From contig JASJZC010000004.1 of NCBI GenBank assembly GCA_037178855.1, positions 3,658,001-3,722,000 of the forward strand: DNA of 64,000 nt. The letters are read 5' to 3'. The DNA is from Oscheius sp. JU75. Lineage: Eukaryota > Nematoda > Chromadorea > Rhabditida > Rhabditidae. The number at the start of each line of letters is the position of its first letter. Position 1 is the stretch's first letter. Shown here piece after piece: positions 34,901 through 45,536 of the stretch. The notes under the pieces were generated by a model that saw only the letters and a list, made by a program, of their open reading frames with translations, was not told the origin of the DNA and made no database searches. Both the position numbers and the translations under genes were made by a program.

Positions 34901-36943
34901 AAATTAGAGCAGAGAACTGAAGAGGGAGCAGATGATCAACCTCAGAGGACGATAATCCAAGTGGTCATCGAACTATAGTCTGCTGTACTTTCCAAGCAAA
35001 ACAACAAGGCTCGTGATAGATAGAGGACAACAAACCGCTTGAGTAAACAGACAACATAGCGAACATCCCTTTTAGGGTTCCAGTGCGGAGCGAGATCTGC
35101 TTCGTGTCTTATACTGAGAACACTTTCTCCTAAATGACATCCTTGGCAGATGAAGGGAGCACGAGCAACAAGCTCCAACAAAGTAGAAGAAGTAAGAGAG
35201 ATGAGGGCAAAGTCAGCTGGTGGCAGTGGCTGTGCTTGCTGCGCCAGTCCCAGAAACCGGTCCCTGTAAGACCCGAGGCGGCTTCAATCTTTATGTTAAA
35301 CGCGAATGCCGATTATATCCCAGAGAAGAAGAAGGAAGAAGATTACGATAAAGGCTCTCTGATCGAAGAGTTGTCTGTCTGTAGAGAAGAAGCTAGTATG
35401 GGGAGAAGACAGGCACGCGTGCTTGGTGGGCAATCGCGCAAACAGTCGACGTCACACTTTGCGAACTGCTTATGGCCGAATAGTGCTTGTTGGGAAGCCT
35501 GTTCGAATCATCGAAACGGCTCTGGAGGAGATCACAAAGTACAGTCTCGCTCTCATGTAGAGAAAGAGGGACTGACTCAGTTAGACAGCGGTCAAAAGAC
35601 CTTTGGAACACCGAAATGAGTCGACGTCGACGTCGATGTTTTGAATCAGGAACTATTTCTCGACAAGACAAACAAACAAAAACATTAGACAGTTTTTGAT
35701 AACACGAAAAAGAAGGACAGGTCTCTCTGAGAAGAGTTTTCTTCTGCCAAAGAAATCCGGTCTGGCCAGAATGTCAGAAAATGTTAGACTCTTTTTGGGA
35801 CATATCTTCAAGGTCTTGCTGGCTATATTCACAGAGATTTTTGACATTTGTTGTGGCTGTGGGGCAAAACTGGCCAAAACAAGGAATGTATGTGGCAGAA
35901 CGAGTATACTATTTGACAGCGACGCGACTACGCAAAATGATTCAGCTACTACGGAGAAAAGGGGACATCTGTTTCAGTACAGCTGAGGGAGGCGAATAGC
36001 CTCCGGACACTCTGGCCAACTGGCCCCAAATGACGTCGATCCAGGGGACATACACACGCTTTTTGAAATCGCACCCCTCCGCTTCTACTTTACTTTTTCG
36101 ATAAAAAGGAGGAGAAGAGAGCTTGTTTGCAATGGAAGGAAATAACATCTTCTCTTTGGCAAACACATCTAGGAGAAACTACAATAGTAGGGGATGTATA
36201 GCCCGGTGCAAGTTTATTGGGAAAACAGCTGTGATCTAATAAGGAGGAAATGACTAATCTGATCTCGGGCGAGGCAAAAACAAAAACTATAGAAGCAAAG
36301 ATAGATCGGGAGAAAAATCCCTGTTCACATCAACATCCTTTGCTCAACCTGGGAGATCTTGAAGTCTTTTAGAATTGGGGCCGACTTTCCATAGTTCAGA
36401 AGAATATTTAGTTTGAAAGACTGCGGTTTGAAAGCTCTAGCATGAAAGGGTACCCGGAAAATGTGTAAAGGGCTCCCCAGAACAACAATACTACTGCTGC
36501 CTGCTTGCAGCGACTGGACAGCCCTTTTTTCACGCGTAGCATTTCATAGAAGGCGAACTTTTCTCAATTAAAATGAAAGGAGAGGGGAGAGGAGAAAGTC
36601 GGCTGAGAGTGAAAGCCTGTCGGCGTCACGCGATGACCCAGAAAGTGAAAGGAACGCGAGAGATATATCAGACTTTTTACAAGACTCACCTCCAGAAGTA
36701 GATACTGAGCCGAAGTTGTCGGCGTCCGCCCGTTTACGACCACCAGGATGGCCCTGAACAGAGCTTAAATCAGAAGAGAAAGTCCATACCTGGTGCCCAT
36801 TGTGGGCCATTCTGGGAGAATGGGCCGAACGGGGGCAAGAAAGACGAAAAGACGGGGCAGAAGCACCCGACACCCGTTCCTGAAAGTACGACAGTTTGTA
36901 ATTGTTATGAGTATAAAGGAAGACTTACAGAAGAGAAATTCAT
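25986..36943 (-). CDS. lit-1: Nemo-like kinase LIT-1 (NLK)
   Basis: Eleven minus-strand exons: 36929-36943, 36790-36879, 36690-36753, 29197-29304, 28949-29056, 28631-28743, 27546-27661, 27287-27472, 26647-27049, 26116-26603 and 25986-26040. They sum to 1746 nt (581 aa). NLK is a MAPK-like Ser/Thr kinase that phosphorylates TCF/LEF in Wnt signalling. The N-terminus is Ser-, His- and Gln-rich ([18 protein letters not shown]). Kinase signatures are G-loop [31 protein letters not shown] and [10 protein letters not shown]. The NLK-specific C-terminus [14 protein letters not shown] runs into [17 protein letters not shown], like the PPSPLVW tail of vertebrate NLK. The activation-loop motif reads THE where NLKs have TQE. 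The first three exons are 7.4 kb upstream, and their phases fit exactly. The tiny first exon is the least certain. Confidence 0.9.
29305..36689 (-). other. 7.4-kb intron 3 of lit-1
   Basis: This is by far the largest intron in the window. Its plus strand is visibly rich in A and G (long GAGAG/AAGA runs), so the transcribed lit-1 strand is pyrimidine-rich. It contains a (TC)n tract at 34763-34783 and several copies of a GG[CT]CGTACC[AG]GGG motif. Possible small exons remain inside (for example a Gln-rich frame near 30430-30475 on the minus strand), but none could be connected with confidence. No independent gene is recognisable. Confidence 0.55.
34763..34783. repeat. (TC)n microsatellite in lit-1 intron 3
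   Basis: A nearly pure TC dinucleotide run of about 21 nt interrupts the otherwise purine-rich plus strand of the intron. Confidence 0.7.
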
Positions 36944-39900
36944 AGGAAGGGGACGGGACAGGAGTGTTTCTCTTTCCGTATTCAAATTTCTGGTCGATGA
37001 GGTTACAAAAGAAGGGTTATCGTGTTTTCAGCGACAGATTGTCAACAATTCAGGACGAGAGAAAGATCGACAGGAAGAGATGACATTTTCAAAAATTCGT
37101 TGGCAATCATTCACGTGAAAACGGGACACGTTGAATGAGCGAAATAGTCGATGGAACCGTTTTTGGATTGAGTCTTGAGTCTCTGTTCTGAACAATATCA
37201 AGCAGTAAAATGGGGAAGAAGAACAGAAAGAGACCCATTCTCCCGTAAAGAGTTCATGGCGCCTGTCCACCTTTTTGACCTTGAAATATTGTTTTTGGTC
37301 TCGGTGATTTCCTGAAAAGCTCCTTCTTTGGGCTATTCTGGTGGGACTGCTGGGGGTTAGGGCTTTGGAAGAACCTTTGAAACTGGGAGAATGAGAATGT
37401 GTGTTGGTAAGAAAAAAAAACAGTTAGTTGCAAAGCAAGTGTTAACACGGCAAGTCAGTAACTGGCAGTCAGTTAGTCAGAAAGTGCACCGTCTACCGGG
37501 CCGGATGTCTGTCTGTCACACTCTCCCGAAACGATCGATTGCCCGAAATTCCTCGCTGCTTTCACTCTTGAGCCGATTAGCCCGAACTGATCACCGTCCA
37601 CTCGACTCTCACTTCGGACCATCCTCTTTTTTCAAACTCTCAAAAAAGTAATTCCTCTCGAGCCGCAAATGTTATCACACTGAGGGGACAGGAGAAGCTG
37701 ATAAGATAGAGTGACCACAGGGTGGAAGGAGGTACATACAACTTCTTTCCCATCCGTGCCGAGCCCTTCTTTTTTGCCACCAGTACTAGCTATTAGTCGC
37801 CGCAGTAAACTGCCGAATCAGGGCTTATAACCACGGGAGAGTATACCAATCTTCTTCAGGACTATTAGAGGTTTATGGCTTGTTACTCAAGCACCATAGT
37901 TTTTGTGTTAATCGAATGCCGACAAATAGAACTGTTCAAATCCGAACAAAAAAAGAAGTGGGAAAAGATTATTTAGGACGGAGAGTCATCTTCGGTAACG
38001 AGAGAGGACGAGGAGATAACGACTCATAAAAATTCAATGAATTGGAACTGGGTCAAAGCATTTTTCCTCCAGAAAAAGTGGGTGTTTTTGTGTGATAAAC
38101 GGGAAAAAGTGGACGGAAAGAAGGTGGTCAAGGAAAAAATGGAAAGGCTGTGCACACATACGAGAAAAAAATAGACGGTCAGTCGCCGCTTAGTTAGTTT
38201 TGTACTAAAGACAGCTGTACCAACAGGTACGAAGAAGAAGTTGGGTTCATGGCTTCCGTTTCCCCCACGGCCCCGAGAGAGTAGGCCGTTAGACTTTTTG
38301 CGTGTTCCCGGATAGTCCCCCGCGCATTACACCACCGCCCCGAGAGATTGGGATGAAGACGGGATCTTCTTCTTCACCTTTCGAAGCCGTAGAACGGGCC
38401 ACAAGAAGCTAGGTCGACCTCAAACTGTGCAGAGGCGAGAAATGTAAAGAACTCCAGTTGTTTCTCTAACAGAATACGAAAGATGAATTTTCTCTTCTAG
38501 CTCTTACAAAATTTGTAACAGAGCAAAAATTATTAAAGATATGTGAGAGATTGTTCAAGCAAAGGATTGAGAAGATAGTGATGACACTATGCGAAGAAAT
38601 CCCAACAAACAGAAAAAGAGACGGGAGAAGTACAAGGGTTTAATAATAATCTTAACGACTACATATGAAGAAACAGAAAAGTCCTTTTTTCGACACGACA
38701 GTTGGGCCCAGAATAATGGGACGAGGTAGAACCGAGAATAAATGGAGTCCCATGTGCTCCATCCAGGAGACTGCAGATGGCCAATTTGGACGCCAATTTC
38801 TGACAGATTACTTTGCTACATTTCCAAAAAAGGTTCCCAAGGAGTTGACCTCCTAATCCGAAGAAGCCTCGTTCTGGTCCAGAACGCCGGCTGTGACTGA
38901 TGGGGGAATCAGGGAGAAAGAACCCGAGTCCGAGTAGGCGACCCCTCGGGGAATGGCACTGCGCGCTCGTTCGCGACAACTGCTCAAAAAAAGAAACATT
39001 TCCTGGCAAACATGTTTGGAGTGGGAGTGAGTCAACTGGTCAGTCAGTACCTGATAAGCGTCATGGCTTCAGGAAACAGAATCAAAAATGAATGGAGGAA
39101 GGACGAAAAGTCATTCTATTCTCTGAACAGTAGGATATCTTTCTATGTGACTGCTTCTGTATCTTTTTGCCAAGAGTAGGGTCAAGATACTGGAAGATGA
39201 CGTTCCAAAAACCAAAAGCTAGGTTGCTATCAGTAAGCATGGTTCAAGAACAGGGAAATATCAACACTGCAACATTTTATGGCGAACAGAAGATTTTTTA
39301 CCGGGGGATAAACTGAACCAACACAAATTGGACATGTCTGAAAGTGAAACCGTTTAGCTCTGAGCTTCTGGTCCATTGGGACAAATTGACCATCTGCCGC
39401 GTCATAAGCATAATCTATAGGACTCGTTTAAATTTCTAGCATTGGTCCAAAAGGCTGTTTCCTAAAATAGGAGTAAGCCTCGACTACTATACTATGCAAA
39501 TGAACAGCCAGGAGAAAGAGAAGGCTGGAGTAACGTAAGATGGGAGGAGACTGGATTATTATCAGTTGTCTGTGTGTCCACAAAAGGACACTTATTCTTT
39601 TGACTCTTTCCTCCATTTTCGGTAGTTGGAATGAGGGTGCGGCTGTGTTATTGCAGGAGGGAGGTGGATGACAGACAGGTGTTGCCAGGGCCGGTCGCGC
39701 AGACGTCTGGGCTGGACGAAGGGATCTGGGAGTGACCCTCAGGGCATCCCGGGAAAGACCTCCTCTCTCAATAGTGCATGGGGACCAGCTAGTCAAAGGA
39801 CGCGCCGCAGGCCGCAGCGCATGCACTTCCATTGTCGATAGGACCTTCCCGAATAGGAACCCTTTTGACCTGGGGGAAAGAGATGCTAATTGAGTATGAA

Positions 39901-40352
39901 GGTGTCGTGAGAGAAAAGTTAAATAGACTGGATCCAATCTCTCTTTGCTTCATTATTTTTCATTGACTACCAAAAACCGACGACTGTTTTCGTCAAGGAC
40001 GTTCTTCTCGAATCTACTTCTCTCTCTGGAATGTCCAATTTGGCAACACGTGCTGCCAATTCTGCTTTCGGCCCAATGACAGACGGCTGGCTACAAATCT
40101 CCAACGCAAATGCTCCCCACTGCTCTCGTAGTAGTTGGTCAGACGGAGAGACGTATCGGAAGGGGAGGGAGAGACGCAGCGTAGGATATTGAGAGCGCAC
40201 GAACAACGGGAATATAAAGCTGGAGAGGAGAGTAGTAGTGTGGGGACTACGCGTAGGGAAGAAACGCATTGCTTTATGGGAGAAAGAATAACCTCATGGT
40301 ATATATTTCTAACCACCAGACTTTCGTTAGTGAGGTAGCACACTGTGTTTTG

Positions 40353-40485
40353 AATCTAATTCTTAATGCCCAAAAGTCTCTCTCACTCTCTCTCATGCTT
40401 TGGGAGAACGCTGCTCCTGTCAGAGTAGCTCGATTAGAACAGCTTCTACCTGTCACGAACCCCAGAGGCATCAAACTTGTTGAAC
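40353..40485 (+). repeat. Dispersed repeat copy C
   Basis: Blocks at 40353-40380 and 40399-40450 match copy B at 53.5-53.7 kb in the same order. The second block carries TCCTGTCAGAGTAGCTCGAT against TCCTGTCAGGGTAGCTCGAC. A terminal block CAAACTTGTTG is at 40472-40482. Confidence 0.65.
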
Positions 40486-41171
40486 ATAAAGACTTGTGTG
40501 GACGAAGAAGTGCATACTAATCTGGTTGGGAAGTGAAAAGCTGAGATGTTAGCAATCTCCAGAAGAGAGTCAAGAGGTCGAAAATGAGTAAGGGGCCGAG
40601 TCAGAATCGAAATATGAATAAGAGAAACCCTCGATGGGAATTCCCATGTTCGATTGAAGCTGTGCAAACAGCCAGCAGTCTTCCTGTAAAAAAGCTACAT
40701 CCATTATGGCGAGGATGTTTTCTCTCGTCTGACAATGCCCAGGAATAGGGAGAAGGTGTGACCGAGAGTAGGTGCCAGGAGGCAGAAGGGACCGGTTCGG
40801 AACCCTCTGGACGTAACAAAGGATCATTTTCTTGTACCAAAACAGTATTTGACTGCAAAAAGTCCACACCTAACAGGGAGGACTCTACGTATGTATTCGT
40901 AAGGCTGATTGGTAACAATGGGATGGCCATATTATCAAGGAAAATGAGGGGATGGAGGAGGGCGACAAGAGAAGGCAGAGAGAAGATAAACAAGCCGGTT
41001 TCGGTCAAAGAGAGGGTGGTCTCTATTAGCTGAACACGTAGACAGTCACGCCCGAGACTGGAGTGCTGTCTTGTGAGAGAAAGAGATGTATCCAACTCTG
41101 GGTACTCTTCCGGCCATAGAATGATCTAAGAACAGATGATTCAGACCGTTTTAGCTTAGAGATAATGACGC

Positions 41172-41178
41172 CTTATCA
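41172..41178 (-). promoter_or_regulatory. GATA-type site upstream of the NRF-6-like gene
   Basis: CTTATCA (TGATAAG on the other strand) lies 22 nt before the start codon, and an AGATAA lies just upstream at 41160. TGATAA is the established core of nematode gut GATA factors such as ELT-2. Paired sites this close to a start suggest intestinal expression, which is an inference. Confidence 0.4.
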
Positions 41179-41199
41179 TTTTGTTCAAGCTTTCCCAAC

Positions 41200-43655
41200 A
41201 TGTGGATCTTCTTCCTTTTAACTCTTTCTAATGCCTATTCCTTCGAAAAGGTACTTCTAATCATTTTTGTCGTAATTTCAAACACAGTACTACCCTCCAA
41301 TCCATCTGAACTTGACTGGGATACCTCGTAGTCAGTGTCTGAACGATACAGTGACCTGGCTCCGAAGTCTTGGAAGATTTCCAGGAGAGTTCCAACAATG
41401 TTTCGCCTACAAGAACTCGACTCTCAGCTGTAGTAAAGAGGATGAACGGGAGATGATCCAAGACTTTTACGGAGTCAAACAGCTTGACGCTTTTGGAAAA
41501 ATTCCACCTGGAATGCTCGACATCAAGACAGTAGCCTATGGAGATCTACAAGAGTGTCAGGAAGTGTCCAAACATTTCTTCTACCATACAAAATACTGCT
41601 TTATTCACACCAAGATCTCTCAAGTATGCTCTTTCTAAAAAAAATATTGTCAACTTCTTTTTAGGAATACATGTGTGACAAAGAACCACGAGTTCCTTTC
41701 AAAATTGCCGTCTGTATGCCAAAATCATGCTCCGAAAATGTGCGCAATTATCTTCAACGTTCCTCTGATAAGAGTCACACAATGCTACGGTTTTCAGGAA
41801 ATCGTCACTATTTTCAACTGGATCGAAAAGGAAGAAAAGGGCTTGTTCACGGCCTGCTCGGCTACTTGCAAAAAGGACAAAGGAGAGACTGACACCTTCA
41901 CATGGATCTTTCTGTACTCGATTTTTACTTGAATTCAATTGAATGTGTTAAGATCATTCATGAGTCTGATTGTCGGTCTCTGTCTCTTCTCCAGTGTTCT
42001 CGACTACGTTCTTGACAAATACTATCAGAAAGAACACAAAGACATAGAACAACCAAGTACCTTTTTGCTTTTTTCAAAGAATTGGAGCTTCAGGTGTTCA
42101 GGCTCTGCTGTCTTTTTCAATCTACACAAACGGCTCGCAAGTGATGGATACAACCATTCCAAAACAAGGACATCTCAAATCACTCGACTGTATTCGGTTT
42201 CTGTCAATGATATGGGTTGCCTCTGGACATGTCTTCAACTTTTCCGTAGCCAATGGTACTAATCCCAATGCTCTCTCAATACCACTCAGATTCGATAATT
42301 CCTCTGCTCGGTCTCCCTCGACCCATTCTGTCAGATACCTTAATGAGCGCCTTCTTTTCCGTCGACACTTTTTTCGTCCTTTCGGGTTTACTAGTCGGCT
42401 ACATGTTCTTCAAGGAGATCAAGAAGAACCCTCAACTAGTGAAGAGCCCTCTGGTTTGGATCATGTTTTACGTCCATCGATATCTTCGGTACGTTTTCTG
42501 TATGAATCAGTACAGTCAGACAGACTGATCCCTCCATACATGCTGTTCATCTGTTTCCTAATAGTCGTGATACCTCTGATGACTGGAGTCTTTATGACCG
42601 AGTGGAATTCTGACGGAATACTGGTTGAGCCCTGTAGGCAGCACTGGTGGAAGAACCTCCTTCTCATCAACAACTTTGACACTAACCCTCCTGTCAGTGT
42701 TCTTTCTTGAAAAATACTCTTCCAGTGTTATGGCATTACTTGGTACCTAGCGTGTGATTTCCAAATCTACGTCTTCTCCCCTCTAGTTCTATTAGCCTTT
42801 TACTTTTCCCCGTGGGTCGGACTCTTTTCGGTTACAGCTGCATGTGTAGCTAGTTCTATGGCAACAATTATTTTAACAGTAAACCATAATCTACCAGCAA
42901 CTGCAGCAAGACCCGAGTAAGTGGCTGTGACTGATAAAGAAGACTCTGTTCAGAAAACCAGCAGAGTTCAATTACTACATATACATGAAGCCATGGATCC
43001 GCTGCCCTCCTTACCTTATCGGCATGGCAGGTGGCTACTTTCTAGCGAATTTTGGTCATCTTCGTCCGAAGATTCACTGGGTAAGCTCACTCTTCTGTCA
43101 CTGAACAAACGCAAGATTTTACCCCTTATTGGATGGTCAGTCAGTCTTGCTATGGCTCTGTCCATAGTATACGGACCACACGACTATCTGGCTCTTGAAA
43201 CAAACTGGGCAAAGGGACTTCGTGGTTTTTACGATGCTGGAAGTCGTGTAGGATGGGCTCTTTTTGTCGTTTGGGTCATTCTGGCTAACCACTTCGGATA
43301 TGGAGGTATGCTCTATTGTGTTAAACTCTAAAACACTAAAGGTCCGATCGCTGTCTTCATGGAACACCCATTCTGGCAGCCATTTGGTCGTCTCTCCTAT
43401 TCTGCTTATTTGTCACATATGTTTCTATTATACTATCTTATGGATCTTCAAGACCATCCTCTTCATTTCAACGGAATCTGGCCTCAATTCATCCAATGGA
43501 CTATTCCTCTCGTAGTTGTTGCCTACTTCTTCGCCTTCTTCTGGAGTTGTCTCTGTGAAATTCCCTTTACAAAGCTGGAAAAAATCGTTTTCGGTCAACG
43601 AAATAACACTCCAACCAAAGAAACCATAAAGTCAGAAGCATGGACAGTTGAATAA
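41200..43655 (+). CDS. NRF-6-like multipass membrane acyltransferase (nose-resistant-to-fluoxetine family)
   Basis: Twelve exons: 41200-41250, 41288-41623, 41665-41739, 41798-41913, 41953-42056, 42094-42255, 42290-42488, 42524-42692, 42726-42916, 42954-43080, 43116-43305 and 43342-43655. They give 677 aa. A signal peptide (MWIFFLLTLSNAYS) leads into the Cys-containing NRF domain, with QCLNDTVTWL, CFAYKNSTLSC, CMPKSCSEN and FTACSATCKK. An acyltransferase-3 domain follows from KSLDCIRFLSMIWVASGHVF, whose His is the conserved putative catalytic residue. About ten membrane segments run to FGRLSYSAYLSHMFLLYYL. C. elegans members act in lipid and drug transport in gut and skin. Introns are 33-59 nt. 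The exon 3/4 junction was chosen because it alone keeps the Cys-rich frame. An AATAAA overlaps the stop codon. Confidence 0.88.
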
Positions 43656-43656
43656 A
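43651..43656 (+). terminator. Poly(A) signal overlapping the NRF-6-like stop codon
   Basis: AATAAA spans the TAA stop. If it is used, the 3' UTR would be very short. That fits the CAP gene's own promoter starting about 100 nt downstream. Confidence 0.5.
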
Positions 43657-43758
43657 GTGGTCATGAGCTATTTTTGTGGGAAAAAGCACGCTATACAGTG
43701 GTGCAAAGAACAATAGAGTTGACCCCGGTATGTTTGTCCATCCCGTGTCAGAAATGAA

Positions 43759-43767
43759 TATAAAAGG
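43759..43767 (+). promoter_or_regulatory. TATA box of the CAP gene
   Basis: TATAAAAGG lies 35 nt before the start codon, so transcription would begin just before the ATG. This argues that the CAP gene is transcribed on its own although only 138 nt separate it from the upstream stop codon. Confidence 0.6.
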
Positions 43768-43793
43768 ATTGAGTTTGTATTCGATATCATACA

Positions 43794-44548
43794 ATGTATT
43801 CTGTTATCACCTTCTTCTTTTTTACACTGTCTCCTGCTTTCGGTAAGATCTCTTGTTTACCAGTCAACGTTCTTCAGCGGAACTCTGCAGTTCGGCCGAA
43901 TGGTCTGACCCAGAACGGCTCAGCATTTTGAGTGCTCACAATGCCTTAAGGTCGAGTATCGCCGCAGGAAATTATTACCCCAAAAATGTACGGATGCCGT
44001 CGGCTTCTAACATGATGAAAATGGTCTACGACTGTGCTCTAGAGGCAACTGCTCAATCGTATGCCAACAAATGCCCCAGAGATCATTCTGGAATCCAAAA
44101 CGTCGGAGAGAACATGTTCTTTATAACAAGCAATACTGAGGTACGTTTCGTATCTGTCAACCAGCAGTTTTTCTAGGTGCAAATAGCAAATAGCGGTCGT
44201 CGTGCTGCCGAAGCGTGGGCTAGCCAGTTCCATCAATACGGCTGGCCAAGCGTTAAGCTCACATTCGCTATGGCCAACATGGGTATTGGAGAAGCTACCC
44301 AGGTAACTCTGATCAGGCAGCATCTTAACAGTTACATTTAGATGGCTTGGAGCAGTTCAAACCGCGTGGGCTGCGGAATCGCGCGTTGTAACTATAGAAA
44401 ATCGGCTGTGGTCGTCTGCCATTACAAACCACAGGGTAATTTCATCGGCAAGGATATCTACCAAGTTGGAAGAACCTGCTCGGCATGTCCACGTGGCTCG
44501 TCTTGCGAAGCGAGCACTGGGCTCTGTGTCCAAACCTATTTTAAATAA
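43794..44548 (+). CDS. Secreted CAP-domain protein (SCP/TAPS, VAP/VAL-like)
   Basis: Four exons, 43794-43842, 43878-44140, 44177-44302 and 44342-44548, encode 214 aa. A signal peptide (MYSVITFFFFTLSPAFA) precedes one CAP domain. Conserved features are ILSAHNALRS, CALEATAQSYANKC, CPRDHS, GENMF (CAP2-type GEN motif), EAWASQFHQYGW and the MAWSSSNRVGCGIARC segment followed by VVVCHYKPQGN. The C-terminus has a short Cys-rich tail (CSACPRGSSC). The H/E positions typical of the CAP cavity are present. Such proteins are secreted by free-living and parasitic nematodes. Their roles differ and none can be assigned here. Introns are 34-39 nt. A TATA box and a poly(A) signal flank the gene. Confidence 0.9.
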
Positions 44549-44592
44549 TGTTTCCCTAATCCTCCTTTCTGCTACAAAAATATGTTTTTCCA

Positions 44593-44598
44593 AATAAA
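44593..44598 (+). terminator. Poly(A) signal of the CAP gene
   Basis: AATAAA lies 44 nt after the CAP stop and just before the convergent SSU72 stop codon. Confidence 0.55.
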
Positions 44599-44603
44599 AC
44601 AAT

Positions 44604-45374
44604 TCAATAGAAACAAATAGTATGAAGTAGATTACGTTTGCTGTTCATGTTCTCGAATTCCTCCAGCACGTCGTCGATGTTGTCGTCGAGATCTTGGCAA
44701 ACTTCCAGCTTCTTGCAGATATTGACCACGAGGATCGCTCCTGTCATAGCTGCTTCGGGATTATCTTCTATCTCGATGTTGATGATATGCACGGGATTCA
44801 ACGTCGTCTGGGGCCGATCGCGTAGAAACTCGAGAACCTGAGAGTGACTTATGACAATGCGAAAATGAAAAACGGACCTGGTCGTAGACACGCTCCTCCA
44901 AACAAATTATTACGTCGAATTCTTTGGTCTCATCTTGGAACCGTTGTGGTCCTTCTTTGATTCTCTTGTTCCGATCCAGCATGTGCAGAAGGCCGTTATT
45001 CGTGTATCTGGAAAAGAGAAGTCATGGCTTCTAATATAGAAGACTATCAGCAGGATTGTCTGAGCAGTTAATCGTATAAAGACACGTACAAGTCCTTGTC
45101 TTTGGCAATGAGATCGTTGTAAATAAAGGCGTAAGTTGTTTTCCCGAACTCGTAGCAATTAGGCTTGTCTATGGCAGGTCCGGGCAGCTTCACTTGAGTT
45201 CCTGAGCCGTACGAGGAAACATTAAAGTTTTGTTTTCTGCAAACAACCCTTATATGACATTATGAACAGAGCTTACGCTAACCACAAATGAGCCTCCATG
45301 CTACGGTTCATATTTGAACTGCAGCTTACGGCAATCTTCAACTTGGGCTTGGGTACCGTCATCTTACCAGTCAT
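44604..45374 (-). CDS. SSU72: RNA polymerase II CTD phosphatase SSU72
   Basis: Four exons, 45277-45374, 45090-45236, 44878-45007 and 44604-44837, encode 202 aa, the normal size. SSU72 removes phosphate from Ser5/Ser7 of the polymerase II C-terminal domain and takes part in 3'-end processing. The protein-tyrosine-phosphatase-like loop CSSNMNRS (C-x5-R-S) sits near residue 18, followed by the diagnostic MEAH. Other conserved parts are SSYGSGTQVKLPGPA, CYEFGKTTY, GLLHMLDRNKRIKEGPQRFQ, FDVIICLEERVYDQ and HIINIEIEDNPEAA. The ATG follows an acceptor (CTTTAG) by 2 nt, and 162 nt separate it from the upstream stop, so it may be the second gene of an operon. Confidence 0.95.
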
Positions 45375-45536
45375 TTCTAAAGTTTGGTAGAACGATATCG
45401 ATTGATTGTCAGGTAGAAGGTGTAGAAACATTGGAGATACGACGTAGAGAACAAAGCTAAGTTTTATTGATAAAGGTAAATGTTCGATAAATTTACAGAC
45501 CCGAATAGAAATTTTGGCAAAAATGATTTTATGAAA

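Larger units (their letters stand above)
36944..41199. other. Intergenic region between divergent lit-1 and the NRF-6-like gene
   Basis: About 4.3 kb is without a supportable gene. It contains dispersed repeat copy C (40353-40485) and an overlapping pair of open frames at 39967-40269, neither of which has splice context or family resemblance. The upstream regulatory DNA of lit-1 should be at the left end and that of the acyltransferase at the right end. The purine-rich plus-strand bias of the lit-1 intron continues through much of it. Confidence 0.45.

Noticed and set aside
39428-39937. Minus-strand frame of 169 codons
   Set aside because: Low-complexity Ser/Leu/Pro composition, no motif, and it lies in the repeat-bearing intergenic region.
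39967-40269. Overlapping open frames on both strands, the minus one with protein-like composition (ALEICSQPSVIGPKAELAAR)
   Set aside because: No start context, splice sites or family resemblance, and both strands are open at once. Chance openness in GC-balanced DNA is likely.
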